A stretch of 64,000 bases of DNA from Mangrovibacter yixingensis (GCF_020523985.1 NZ_JAIVKM010000006.1:1-64000); one strand, 5' to 3'; positions 12,517 to 22,131 are shown, counted from the first letter of the stretch. Numbers and translations are program-made. Notes: generated by a model not told the origin, from the sequence alone.

Positions 12517-14010
12517 TTATCGCTGAGACGCAAGGCGCTGACGCAGCACTTCAAGGTGTTCAACATTATACTGTTTGCCATCCAGAAAGCGGGTTTTCAG
12601 TTCTCCTTCACTTTCCTGCTCTGGGGTTTGCTCATCGAAAAGGCATAACTCACCCTGTTCATTACGCACCACTTTCAACAACCCTCTTGCTGAGCGTTTC
12701 AGGCCACTATCGGTTTTCGGCTCTTTAAAGATCATACGGCCCGTTCCATTTACCGCCCCCCAGGTTGCTTTCATTGCAAAGCCGAATGTATCACGCGTGT
12801 TGTACTGATAGGTGTAAGACCCAACACCAAAAACGACACAGGAGCTGGCAAAACCTTTTGCCTCAAGGCGGCGTAAAATTTCATTGGCACGCTCTAGGGT
12901 GATTGAATCCCCATAAATCAGGCCGACATGGGAATCGAGCACTTTGTAACCTTTGCTGTTCACAGTACCGCCAAAGATCTCCCACAAAACTTCGACCGAG
13001 CCCTTTTCCTGAGGAGAACGCGTAGCGCTTTGGTCGTCATCAGCACCAGTACCACATAAAATCTCTACCGGGTCACCACTATCCGGGCGGAAAACCACTC
13101 GGCCTTCGCGTGCCATAATGGCAGCTTTAAGTTCACGGGTATAACTTGTCAGTACCTGCCAGTAATCCCAGGTATCCGAGACGATAGATACAAACCCGTG
13201 TGGATACAAATCGCAAATCAGGCGACGAAATGTGGCTATTTCATGCTCTTTTTCACCCATGCACATCACACTGTGTTCTGTTGCCGGAATACTGCCTGCA
13301 ATAAAGTAATCAGCGTCATTGCCAGTATAGTACTGGCGGGCATACACAACCGCCGGAATGCTGTCAGTCCCTTTAAAACTCAATAAGTGCCCGCAGCCTG
13401 CCTGAGCAACATCCTGCATTCCCGCCATACCCCGGAAAGAAAAGTCATGGCACTGAAAATCCAGGTGAGCGAAATCATCGCAAGTTTGTTCTGCCCAGGC
13501 CGTACATATCTTGTGATAGTGGTGTGCAATAGTCGCGTTTGTTGATGCTTTCCATAATTCAGCAGAGAGCACAGTTTCCAGGTAATTCACTAACCAGAAA
13601 AACTCATCACGGGTATTAGTGATAGTCAGCACAGGCACTTTCATCGGAATTTTATCGCCTTCATCCAGCCCTTTAATATGTAAAGGCAAGTAGCCCAGCT
13701 GGTGCAATGCCCGAATATGTTCAACATCAACGGCATCTTTACCCAGGTAGCTGTCCATCAGCATTTTATACTCGCCAACCACCTGCTCTTCGGGTTGTGC
13801 GAAAAACTGGCTATTAAACATGTCTATCAGGAACCACTTAATGAACCCTTGCAGACCAAAGAAGACCAGTTTGTTATCTGCCATTGGTGAACGGAAAAAT
13901 CTGTCGCTACGCGGTGTAAAATTCGAGTAAACACGTGTTGTACCTTCAGGGTACTGCTCACGGTGTGAAACTTTATAACCATCAATTGCCAGAATAGGGT
14001 TCATCATCAT
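12517..14010 (-). CDS. nadV: Nicotinamide phosphoribosyltransferase NadV
   Basis: NadV (Nampt) joins nicotinamide and PRPP to give NMN and pyrophosphate, a one-step salvage that bypasses the deamidase route. The 497-residue protein has the Nampt layout: DGYKVSHREQYPEG at 10-23 and FSFRGMAGMQD at 190-200. GTDSIPA lies at 214-220 and IPATEHSV at 241-248, whose His246 aligns with the catalytic His247 of human NAMPT. The phosphate-binding FRPDSGDP is at 307-314. The start (three consecutive ATGs) lies behind TAAGGAG, which overlaps the stop codon of the upstream gene 12 bases away. Not part of the E. coli locus. Confidence 0.92.
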   Translation of the reverse strand: MMMNPILAIDGYKVSHREQYPEGTTRVYSNFTPRSDRFFRSPMADNKLVFFGLQGFIKWFLIDMFNSQFFAQPEEQVVGEYKMLMDSYLGKDAVDVEHIRALHQLGYLPLHIKGLDEGDKIPMKVPVLTITNTRDEFFWLVNYLETVLSAELWKASTNATIAHHYHKICTAWAEQTCDDFAHLDFQCHDFSFRGMAGMQDVAQAGCGHLLSFKGTDSIPAVVYARQYYTGNDADYFIAGSIPATEHSVMCMGEKEHEIATFRRLICDLYPHGFVSIVSDTWDYWQVLTSYTRELKAAIMAREGRVVFRPDSGDPVEILCGTGADDDQSATRSPQEKGSVEVLWEIFGGTVNSKGYKVLDSHVGLIYGDSITLERANEILRRLEAKGFASSCVVFGVGSYTYQYNTRDTFGFAMKATWGAVNGTGRMIFKEPKTDSGLKRSARGLLKVVRNEQGELCLFDEQTPEQESEGELKTRFLDGKQYNVEHLEVLRQRLASQR

Positions 14011-14022
14011 GTCCGTATCTCC

Positions 14023-14883
14023 TTAAGCCACAAATAACGTGTCAACATCCACAACAGAAAGGCGTGAATCGCCCTGAGTCTGAGCAGAAAATGAAGTGGT
14101 GGTATAAATATGTTTAATGCCCTGGCTAAGCAGGTTTTCCACCCCTTTAGAAAAAATGCCGTGTGTCACATACAAACTCACTGAGCGCGCACCAGCCGCT
14201 AATAACACCTGGGCTGACCCAATAAAGGTTCCCCCGGCATCACATAAATCATCGGCAATCAGGAGGTCTTTCCCAGCGACATCACCGCTTGCCAGTGCAA
14301 ACCCGGTTAACCTGCCCGTAGCCACATCCCTGTTTTTGGTCATAATGGCAAATTCCTGCGCCCCTGCAGCGGTGGCCACAGCATGGATCTTTTTCAACGA
14401 TCCAGCATCAGGGGCCACCAGCATTAATTCACCAGATTTTAATTGGGTACGTAATGGCTCATGGGCCAATAATGCCGCTTCCTGCGGAATAATGACCATA
14501 TTGCGCACAGCAGCAGCAGCGGCTTCACTGTGCGGGTCAATAACGAAAACTTTATCGAAGTTAAGGCTGTTCAGTGCATCAGCAAAAATACGTAATGCAA
14601 AGCTATCCCCTGGCTGCATATAACGGTCCTGCCGGGCACACGCCAGCCAGGCCAGTTGTAAGTGGCTGAAACGAATATCACACTGATGGCGAATAGCATC
14701 CACAGACTGAGCCAACAGCATCCAGTCATCCATAGTGGCAAGCCCTGTAGCCCGAACGATCATTTTGTCAGCAAAACCTGGCAATTCAGTACGTGTTTTT
14801 GCCCAAACAGCACCATCAGGAAAACGCCCGGTTTCTACCATGATTGCTTGATTATCAAGCCAAATATTCAGTGTCATACCCAT
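14023..14883 (-). CDS. prs: Ribose-phosphate pyrophosphokinase-like protein, first gene of the nadV operon
   Basis: Likely makes PRPP from ribose 5-phosphate and ATP, supplying the cosubstrate of NadV. The 286-residue protein (MGMTLNIWLD...) is shorter than housekeeping Prs (315). It keeps CARQDRYM near 82, DPHSEA near 116, APDAG near 157 and the PRPP loop LIADDLCDAGGTF at 208-220. The usual loop reads DDMIDTGGT, so Cys-Asp-Ala is a divergent form. The ATG at 14883 was chosen because GGAGG lies seven bases upstream; a TTG four codons earlier is less likely. It is probably a second, dedicated copy, since the housekeeping prs of this group lies elsewhere, outside this window. Confidence 0.86.
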   Translation of the reverse strand: MGMTLNIWLDNQAIMVETGRFPDGAVWAKTRTELPGFADKMIVRATGLATMDDWMLLAQSVDAIRHQCDIRFSHLQLAWLACARQDRYMQPGDSFALRIFADALNSLNFDKVFVIDPHSEAAAAAVRNMVIIPQEAALLAHEPLRTQLKSGELMLVAPDAGSLKKIHAVATAAGAQEFAIMTKNRDVATGRLTGFALASGDVAGKDLLIADDLCDAGGTFIGSAQVLLAAGARSVSLYVTHGIFSKGVENLLSQGIKHIYTTTSFSAQTQGDSRLSVVDVDTLFVA

Positions 14884-14899
14884 AACAGCCTCCAATTAA

Positions 14900-14912
14900 T
14901 GTCCTTAAGACA
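14900..14912. promoter_or_regulatory. NrtR-type operator, copy 1
   Basis: TGTCCTTAAGACA, a palindrome of the form TGTC-N5-GACA, lies 17 bases upstream of the prs-like start codon. It covers the predicted transcription start of the leftward operon. Two further copies of the form follow at 14923 and 14956. Assignment to NrtR is by position next to its gene; binding is inferred. Confidence 0.7.
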
Positions 14913-14916
14913 CTTA

Positions 14917-14946
14917 TAATATTGTCCCAAAGACACTTTATTGCAA
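14917..14946 (-). promoter_or_regulatory. Putative promoter of the prs-nadV operon
   Basis: Read leftward, TTGCAA (14946-14941, four matches to TTGACA) and TATTAT (14922-14917, five matches to TATAAT) are 18 bases apart. Palindrome copy 2 lies in the spacer and copy 1 over the start point, an arrangement that would let a bound repressor block RNA polymerase. Confidence 0.5.
14923..14935. promoter_or_regulatory. NrtR-type operator, copy 2
   Basis: TGTCCCAAAGACA, a TGTC-N5-GACA palindrome 23 bases from copy 1. It lies between the putative -35 and -10 hexamers of the prs-nadV promoter. It differs from copy 3 at one base (TGTCCCAAGGACA). Confidence 0.7.
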
Positions 14947-14955
14947 GATAAATAT

Positions 14956-14968
14956 TGTCCCAAGGACA
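14956..14968. promoter_or_regulatory. NrtR-type operator, copy 3
   Basis: TGTCCCAAGGACA, 33 bases from copy 2 and nearest to nrtR. The flanks of copies 2 and 3 are alike too (ATAT or TAAT before, CACT after), which extends the shared element beyond the 13-base core. The position would suit autoregulation of the divergent regulator gene. Confidence 0.7.
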
Positions 14969-15073
14969 CTATTTATAGATAACACACTGATTAAAATGAA
15001 GAAAAAAAATTTCGCGCCCTTTACTGCCACCATGTAAAATGTGACCTTGAGACAGTTACTGGAGTGAGTGAAG

Positions 15074-15796
15074 ATGGAAAGCGAAGAACAATACCTGGAC
15101 AACTATGATGCCAGCCGTTTCCCCTCGCCTATCGTGACAGTAGACAGCGTATTATTTACCCTGCATAACAAGCAATTGTGCGTATTGCTGGTAAAGCGCA
15201 ACCAGCACCCTTTTCGCGGGCAATGGGGGTTACCTGGTGGTTTTATTGACTTACACAAGGATGATTCCACACAAGCAACTGCAACACGTAAGCTTGTAGA
15301 AAAAACAGGGATTACCCCATCCTGGCTTGAACAACTGGAAACTTTTTCCGGGCCAAATAGAGACCCACGAGGTTGGAGTATCACCACAACCTGGTTTGCA
15401 CTTATAGCCTGGGAAGACTGCCAACCGCATATTGAAACGGTAAGTGATGTCCAATGGGTTCCAGTTGTTAGTCTGGAGAGTGAAATATTGGCATTTGACC
15501 ATAAAACGATTATCGCGGCAGCCTTGCAACGCTTGCGGCAGAAGGCAATGTACTCCCTTTTACCGGTTTATTGTTTGCCAGACACATTTACCCAAAGCCA
15601 GCTACAAGAAGCCACCGAAGCCATTCTCGGGCAACCTGTACAACGCAAAAGCCTGATTCGTCGCTTTGAAGCCTCAGGGATGTTTGAAGACACTGGGATA
15701 AGTGTTGCCACTGGCGCAAGAAAAGCCCGGTTATGGCGGCGGAAGCCCCATATTCCGGTTCACTTATTTTCGCGTAATCTGCTGGCCGATGGATAA
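15074..15796 (+). CDS. nrtR: NrtR-type Nudix-related transcriptional regulator of NAD metabolism
   Basis: NrtR proteins fuse a Nudix domain that senses ADP-ribose-like ligands to a winged helix and repress NAD synthesis or salvage genes. The 240-residue protein (MESEEQYLDNYDASRF...) has the Nudix fold at about 18-140 and a C-terminal winged helix at about 150-235 (IRRFEASGMFEDTG, ATGARKARLWRRK). The Nudix box at 55-80 is degenerate: it is two residues longer than usual and reads RKLVEKTG where active enzymes have RELxEExG, so two metal-binding glutamates are lysines. That indicates a sensor rather than a hydrolase. The ATG at 15074 gives better spacing from GGAG than the GTG two codons upstream. 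Divergent from prs-nadV. Confidence 0.88.
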   Translation: MESEEQYLDNYDASRFPSPIVTVDSVLFTLHNKQLCVLLVKRNQHPFRGQWGLPGGFIDLHKDDSTQATATRKLVEKTGITPSWLEQLETFSGPNRDPRGWSITTTWFALIAWEDCQPHIETVSDVQWVPVVSLESEILAFDHKTIIAAALQRLRQKAMYSLLPVYCLPDTFTQSQLQEATEAILGQPVQRKSLIRRFEASGMFEDTGISVATGARKARLWRRKPHIPVHLFSRNLLADG

Positions 15797-15908
15797 CAGA
15801 AATGGTGAATTTTGCATCAATGCCGTGAAATACATAAACGTGATGCATGACTCACGGTATAGTAGCCAGTAATTAGCGCGATAATGAATTGATACCTGTT
15901 TTACAACT

Positions 15909-16925
15909 ATGACCCAAATTACCCCCGTTGATGCCAGTGAAGAAAATAACAGCCAGAGGGATTTTCACCCTATGCCTGGGCTTTCTAATCCGCATTTACA
16001 AACTATGCTGCCCCGGCTTATTCGCCGCCGCCTGCATTTCAAACCATTTTGGCAACGGCTGGAGCTTCCGGACGATGATTTCATCGACCTCGCATGGAGT
16101 GAAGACCCACAACAGGCAATACATAAACCCCGTCTGGTCGTATTTCATGGCCTTGAGGGTAGCCTGTACAGCCCTTACGCGCACGGCATGATAGAAGCGG
16201 CAAAAGCACAAGGCTGGCTGGGTGTCGTAATGCATTTCCGTGGTTGTAGTGGGACACCAAATCGCCAGAAACGGATTTATCACTCCGGAGACACGGGTGA
16301 TGCCAGCTACTTTCTTAACTGGTTGAACCTGCGTTATGGCTCTGCTCCAACTGCAGCTGTTGGTTATTCACTGGGCGGAAATATGCTTGCCTGCTTGTTG
16401 GCAGAGCAAGGCCGCCAGTGCTCACTGAATGCCGCGGTCATTGTCTCGGCGCCATTTATGCTGGAACAGTGCTGCTACCATATGGAGCGGGGGTTTTCTC
16501 GCATCTATCAACGCTATTTGTTGAACTTACTGAAAGCCAATGCCAGCCGGAAACTGGCCGTATATCCAGGGTCACTACCTATCGATTTACCCCGGTTACG
16601 TAAAGTGAAACGAATCAGAGAATTTGATGATTTAATTACTTCCCGCATTCACGGTTTTGACGATGCTCTGGATTACTATCGCCAGTGCAGCGCGATGCCT
16701 CATCTGCAGAATATAGCGGTAAATACACTGATTATTCACGCAAAGGATGATCCCTTTATGGATCACCATGTCATACCAGACAGCACACAGCTTCCGTCAA
16801 ACATTGAATACCAACTCACGGACCATGGCGGCCACGTAGGGTTTATCAGTGGTAGCATTACTCACCCGGAAATGTGGCTCGAAAAGCGCATCCCCAGTTG
16901 GTTAACCCGGTATTTAAGTAATTAA
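15909..16925 (+). CDS. yheT: YheT family alpha/beta hydrolase
   Basis: A predicted esterase or hydrolase of the YheT/embryogenesis-associated EMB8 family; its substrate is not known. The 338-residue protein has the oxyanion region [17 protein letters not shown] near 77-93, the nucleophile elbow [10 protein letters not shown] near 145 (Ser) and a late HGGHVGF with the catalytic His near 308. Asp in [10 protein letters not shown] near 280 would complete the triad. E. coli YheT has 340 residues. yheU follows after a single base, so the two are coupled. Confidence 0.94.
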   Translation: MTQITPVDASEENNSQRDFHPMPGLSNPHLQTMLPRLIRRRLHFKPFWQRLELPDDDFIDLAWSEDPQQAIHKPRLVVFHGLEGSLYSPYAHGMIEAAKAQGWLGVVMHFRGCSGTPNRQKRIYHSGDTGDASYFLNWLNLRYGSAPTAAVGYSLGGNMLACLLAEQGRQCSLNAAVIVSAPFMLEQCCYHMERGFSRIYQRYLLNLLKANASRKLAVYPGSLPIDLPRLRKVKRIREFDDLITSRIHGFDDALDYYRQCSAMPHLQNIAVNTLIIHAKDDPFMDHHVIPDSTQLPSNIEYQLTDHGGHVGFISGSITHPEMWLEKRIPSWLTRYLSN

Positions 16926-16926
16926 A

Positions 16927-17145
16927 ATGATCATTCCCTGGCAACAAATAGACCCAGAAACGTTGGATAACCTGATTGAATCTTTTGTACTACGTGAAGG
17001 CACGGATTATGGAGAGCAAGAACGTTCACTTGCTCAAAAAGTTGCCGATGTGAAGCGGCAACTGAAACAGGGTGATGCCGTACTGGTTTGGTCTGAATTG
17101 CATGAGACAGTGAATATCATGCCCCGCACCCAATTTAAGGGCTGA
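16927..17145 (+). CDS. yheU: YheU family small protein
   Basis: A 72-residue cytosolic protein of unknown function in the UPF0270 family: [30 protein letters not shown]. The full family length is present. It begins one base after the yheT stop and precedes prkB, the conserved yheT-yheU-prkB order. Confidence 0.93.
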   Translation: MIIPWQQIDPETLDNLIESFVLREGTDYGEQERSLAQKVADVKRQLKQGDAVLVWSELHETVNIMPRTQFKG

Positions 17146-17245
17146 TTCACAGGCACCACATACAGTATTGGCATCCACCACTATACTGCTTTAACCTGCA
17201 GTACTGTGCGTTTTACATTGCCTCTTATTGATGGAGTGGTTGTTT

Positions 17246-18121
17246 ATGTCAGCCAAGCACCCTGTTATTGCGGTTACTGGTTCCAGCGGAGCCGGAACCA
17301 CGACAACCAGCATTGCCTTTCGTAAAATTTTTAATCAACTTAATTTGCGAGCAGCCGAAGTTGAAGGCGACAGCTTTCATCGCTATACACGGCCAGAAAT
17401 GGATATGGCGATACGTAAATCCCGCGACCTGGGTCGCCATATCAGCTATTTTGGGCCGGACGCTAATGATTTTGGCTTACTGGAACGAACCTTCAGGCAA
17501 TACGGCGAGCAAGGCAATGGTCAGTCCCGTAAATACTTGCACACTTATGATGAAGCCGTTCCCTGGAACCAGGTACCTGGCACATTTACACCATGGCAAC
17601 CGCTGCCTGAACCCACAGATGTATTATTTTATGAAGGGCTGCACGGGGGTGTCGTAACTAATGACCACGATGTTGCTCAACATGTTGATCTTCTGGTTGG
17701 CGTGGTGCCTATCGTCAACCTCGAATGGATCCAGAAACTGGTAAGGGATACCAGTGAACGTGGTCATTCCCGGGAAGCTGTGATGGATTCGGTGGTGCGC
17801 TCGATGGAAGATTACATCAATTACATCACCCCTCAGTTTTCACGGACCCATCTTAACTTCCAGCGTGTACCAACAGTAGACACATCCAACCCTTTTGCTG
17901 CCAAAGCGATTCCTTCACTTGATGAAAGTTTCGTTGTCATTCATTTTCGCGGGCTGGAAAACATCGATTTCCCTTGGCTTCTGGCCATGCTGCAAGGGTC
18001 ATTTATCTCACATATCAATACACTCGTTGTCCCTGGCGGGAAGATGGGCCTTGCGATGGAGTTGATCATGATGCCGCTGGTGAAACGCCTGGCTGAAGGG
18101 AAAAAAATCGTAGAAGCCTGA
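17246..18121 (+). CDS. prkB: Phosphoribulokinase-like protein PrkB
   Basis: A P-loop kinase of the phosphoribulokinase/uridine kinase family. Enterobacteria lack the Calvin cycle and its true substrate is unknown. The start at 17246 (MSAKHPVIAVTGSSGAGTTTTS) follows GGAG by nine bases and gives 291 residues, against 289 in E. coli. The P-loop GSSGAGTTT lies near residues 12-20. Further conserved stretches are VEGDSFHRYTRPEMD and FYEGLHGG. Confidence 0.94.
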   Translation: MSAKHPVIAVTGSSGAGTTTTSIAFRKIFNQLNLRAAEVEGDSFHRYTRPEMDMAIRKSRDLGRHISYFGPDANDFGLLERTFRQYGEQGNGQSRKYLHTYDEAVPWNQVPGTFTPWQPLPEPTDVLFYEGLHGGVVTNDHDVAQHVDLLVGVVPIVNLEWIQKLVRDTSERGHSREAVMDSVVRSMEDYINYITPQFSRTHLNFQRVPTVDTSNPFAAKAIPSLDESFVVIHFRGLENIDFPWLLAMLQGSFISHINTLVVPGGKMGLAMELIMMPLVKRLAEGKKIVEA

Positions 18122-18134
18122 TCCTGAACAAAAT

Positions 18135-18168
18135 AGGCGGGGCGCAGCAAGATGCACCCCCCCCGCCT
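18135..18168. terminator. Hairpin between prkB and yhfA
   Basis: An inverted repeat AGGCGGGG / CCCCGCCT with an 18-base loop lies between the convergent stops of prkB and yhfA. No T-run follows in either direction, so its efficiency as an intrinsic terminator is doubtful. Confidence 0.4.
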
Positions 18169-18174
18169 GTAAAC

Positions 18175-18579
18175 TTAGCCTTCAACCACTTCCCACGAAT
18201 GCGTGATAGTAGCAGCTTTGCCAAGCATTAAAGCCACAGAGCAATATTTCTCTGCAGACAAATCAACGGCCCGGGCAACAGCGTTATCTTTCAGATCTTT
18301 CCCTGTCACGATGAAATGCAAGTTAATAGTGGTAAACAAACGTGGTGCTTCTTCCCGGCGCTCAGAAGTCAGTTTGACCTCACAATCGGTCACATTATGT
18401 CGGCCTTTTTGCAATATAGAGACAACATCAATTGCACTACATCCCCCCGCAGCCATAAGGACCATTTCCATCGGACTTGGCGCTTTATCACCGGAGTTAC
18501 CATCCATCAAAACCTGATGACCTGAAGCGGACTCCCCCAAAAATGTTAAACCTTCAACCCATTTAACTCGCGCCTGCAT
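18175..18579 (-). CDS. yhfA: OsmC/YhfA family protein
   Basis: A 134-residue member of the OsmC superfamily, whose characterised members reduce organic hydroperoxides with a cysteine pair. GGCSAIDVVSILQKGRHN near residue 47 and EKYCSVALML near 113 carry the two conserved cysteines. The start at 18579 (MQARVKWVEGLTF) gives the E. coli length. Its substrate is not established. It is divergent from crp across about 300 bases, as in E. coli. Confidence 0.94.
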   Translation of the reverse strand: MQARVKWVEGLTFLGESASGHQVLMDGNSGDKAPSPMEMVLMAAGGCSAIDVVSILQKGRHNVTDCEVKLTSERREEAPRLFTTINLHFIVTGKDLKDNAVARAVDLSAEKYCSVALMLGKAATITHSWEVVEG

Positions 18580-18875
18580 TCTCATTACTCCAAACATAAG
18601 TAGTATTGCAACAGATTACGCGGCATTAACAAAACAGGCAACGGAAGGCGACACAGGTCATGCTGAAACGAGACAATAGAAGACACTTCAGGAAACCTGT
18701 GCTAAAACAAACAAGATGTAACAGACTGACAGTGACGTCATACCTGTTACAGAGGAAAAAGCGATTACAGACCAAACGACTTATGGCTCGCTTCAGGTAT
18801 GAGGCGATTAACGTTGTAACGCCAGCAGGGCCCTACCCTGTCTTTGAGCAAGTTTATAATAGAGGATAACCGCGC

Positions 18876-19508
18876 ATGGTGCTTGGCAAACCCCAAACAG
18901 ACCCGACTCTCGAATGGTTCTTGTCACATTGCCACATTCATAAGTATCCATCCAAGAGCACCCTGATCCATCAGGGCGAGAAAGCAGAAACGCTGTATTA
19001 CATCGTAAAAGGCTCTGTGGCCGTGCTTATCAAGGATGAAGAAGGCAAGGAGATGATCCTTTCTTATCTTAATCAAGGCGATTTTATTGGCGAACTGGGG
19101 CTGTTTGAAGAAGGCCAGGAGCGTAGCGCCTGGGTTCGTGCAAAAACAGCCTGTGAAGTAGCCGAAATTTCATACAAAAAATTTCGCCAGTTGATCCAGG
19201 TAAACCCGGACATTCTGATGCGCCTTTCATCCCAGATGGCACGTCGTTTACAGGTCACTTCTGAAAAAGTAGGGAACCTGGCATTCCTTGATGTAACCGG
19301 CCGAATTGCACAGACTTTGCTTAACCTGGCGAAACAACCTGATGCAATGACCCACCCGGATGGCATGCAAATCAAAATTACCCGTCAGGAAATTGGCCAA
19401 ATTGTTGGCTGTTCCCGTGAAACTGTGGGCCGCATTTTAAAAATGCTGGAAGATCAAAACCTGATTTCTGCTCACGGTAAAACCATTGTGGTATACGGTA
19501 CTCGTTAA
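18876..19508 (+). CDS. crp: cAMP receptor protein
   Basis: CRP is the cAMP-dependent global regulator of carbon use. The 210-residue protein looks almost identical to E. coli CRP. It has the cAMP-binding roll with [18 protein letters not shown] near 72-89, the long dimer helix and the recognition helix [12 protein letters not shown] near 180-191. The start [10 protein letters not shown] lies behind the conserved leader AGAGGATAACCGCGC. In E. coli crp is autoregulated; the roughly 300-base upstream region was read and no clear consensus CRP site was found. Confidence 0.98.
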   Translation: MVLGKPQTDPTLEWFLSHCHIHKYPSKSTLIHQGEKAETLYYIVKGSVAVLIKDEEGKEMILSYLNQGDFIGELGLFEEGQERSAWVRAKTACEVAEISYKKFRQLIQVNPDILMRLSSQMARRLQVTSEKVGNLAFLDVTGRIAQTLLNLAKQPDAMTHPDGMQIKITRQEIGQIVGCSRETVGRILKMLEDQNLISAHGKTIVVYGTR

Positions 19509-19533
19509 TTTTACTGTATTTCATCACACATTG

Positions 19534-19559
19534 AGGCACGCTCCAGAGCGTGCCTTTTT
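19534..19559 (+). terminator. Intrinsic terminator of crp
   Basis: An inverted repeat AGGCACGCTC / GAGCGTGCCT followed by TTTTTGTTTTG lies 25 bases after the crp stop. It is a standard rho-independent terminator. Confidence 0.88.
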
Positions 19560-19619
19560 GTTTTGCTCAACCCAATATCCCTTCGGCTTTACCGAACAAA
19601 TTCTGAAAATTGTTCACGA

Positions 19620-19653
19620 ATGACACAAAACTGTCACAAATTCGCCTTATTCT
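19620..19653 (+). promoter_or_regulatory. Pho box and -10 of the pstS promoter
   Basis: ATGACACAAAACTGTCAC (19620-19637) matches the PhoB consensus CTGTCATAAAACTGTCAT at 14 of 18 bases, with a perfect second repeat. Ten bases later TATTCT (19648-19653) can serve as -10, the spacing seen in pho promoters where the Pho box replaces the -35. This predicts induction by phosphate limitation. Confidence 0.75.
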
Positions 19654-19718
19654 TCCCGGGTACTGAAAACACAGCGATTAAAAAATTATTTTTGATCTAA
19701 CCTTTTCCGGGAGAAATT

Positions 19719-20756
19719 ATGGCAATGCTTAGCTCTTCAGCCCGTCTTGTAATCGCCGCTCTGACTCTGTCCACCACAACTGCATTTGCAGCCACTAACC
19801 TGACAGGTGCCGGTGGTACATTCCCAGCGCCGGTTTATGCAAAATGGGCTGCAGAATACCAGCAGAAAACAGGTTCTCAGGTAAACTACCAGGGAATTGG
19901 TTCTTCAGGTGGTATCAAACAAATCATTGCAAAAACCGTTGATTTCGGTGCATCCGATGCCCCAATGAGCGATGCCGATCTGGAAAAAAATGGTTTGTTC
20001 CAATTCCCCACAGTTATCGGTGGTGTTGTCCTGGCAGTTAATATCCCAGGTATTAAATCTGGTGAACTGACTCTGGATGGCAAAACACTGGGTGATATTT
20101 ACCTGGGTAAAATCAAAAAATGGAATGACCCGGCTATCACTAAGCTGAACCCAAATGCCAAATTGCCGGATACCAACATCAATGTGGTGCGCCGTGCAGA
20201 TGGTTCAGGTACTTCTTTCGTCTTCACCAGCTACCTGTCCAAAGTGAGCCCAGACTGGGCAAGCCAGGTTGGTAAAGGCACCACCGTTAAATGGCCGACT
20301 GGCCTCGGCGGCAAAGGAAACGATGGCGTAGCTGCATTCGTACAGCGTCTGCCCGGTTCTATTGGTTATGTTGAATATGCCTATGCCAAACAGAACAATC
20401 TGACCTGGACTAAACTGTTTGATGCGGACGGCAAAGCCATTTCGCCAACTCAACAAAGCTTCAGTAACAGCGCGAAAGAAGCGGACTGGAGTAAAACCTT
20501 TGCTCAGGACCTGACTTATCAGAAAGGCGCAGATGCATGGCCAATCTCTTCTACTACTTTTATCCTGGTCTACAAAAAGCAGGAAAATGCAGAGAAAGGT
20601 GCTGAAGTGCTGAAGTTCTTTGACTGGGCTTACAAAAATGGCAACGCTATCGCTGGTAACCTGGATTACGCTCCACTGCCTGCAAGCGTTACTGAACAGA
20701 TTCGTGCTGCATGGAAAACCAATGTAAAAGACAGTTCAGGTAAAGCCCTGTACTAA
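19719..20756 (+). CDS. pstS: Phosphate ABC transporter periplasmic binding protein PstS
   Basis: PstS binds phosphate in the periplasm and hands it to the PstCAB permease. The 345-residue precursor has a signal peptide ending at AFA-ATN near residue 25, then [16 protein letters not shown]. The phosphate-contact segments are [24 protein letters not shown] and [16 protein letters not shown]. Identity to E. coli PstS is high along the whole length, and that protein has 346 residues. It stands alone here: no pstC, pstA, pstB or phoU is adjacent and a terminator follows directly. It occupies the crp-argD gap where E. coli has yhfK. It may be a second copy or a relocated gene; the window cannot tell. 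Confidence 0.93.
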   Translation: MAMLSSSARLVIAALTLSTTTAFAATNLTGAGGTFPAPVYAKWAAEYQQKTGSQVNYQGIGSSGGIKQIIAKTVDFGASDAPMSDADLEKNGLFQFPTVIGGVVLAVNIPGIKSGELTLDGKTLGDIYLGKIKKWNDPAITKLNPNAKLPDTNINVVRRADGSGTSFVFTSYLSKVSPDWASQVGKGTTVKWPTGLGGKGNDGVAAFVQRLPGSIGYVEYAYAKQNNLTWTKLFDADGKAISPTQQSFSNSAKEADWSKTFAQDLTYQKGADAWPISSTTFILVYKKQENAEKGAEVLKFFDWAYKNGNAIAGNLDYAPLPASVTEQIRAAWKTNVKDSSGKALY

Positions 20757-20788
20757 TCTTGATGAATGGAACACTCTGCTTCAAAAGT

Positions 20789-20815
20789 AAAAAGCCGGGA
20801 TTGCCCGGCTTTTTA
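20789..20815 (+). terminator. Intrinsic terminator of pstS
   Basis: AAAAAGCCGGG and CCCGGCTTTTT form an 11-bp perfect stem with a four-base loop 33 bases after the pstS stop. It can work in both directions and would also serve the convergent argD. Confidence 0.9.
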
Positions 20816-20875
20816 TTGCTGTCATTGAACCCCGGCACCATCAGTTAAGTGCATACAGAGATTGCATGAGTGCAG

Positions 20876-22129
<1,254 letters not shown>

Positions 22130-22131
22130 TT

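Noticed and set aside
15841-15857. CRP site upstream of yheT (GTGA ... TCAC)
   Set aside because: The half-sites are separated by eight bases instead of six, which does not fit CRP.
12433-15908. Integrase, transposase or flanking direct repeats around the nadV block
   Set aside because: I looked for mobility genes, tRNA ends and matching terminal repeats on both sides and saw none, so no mobile element is called.
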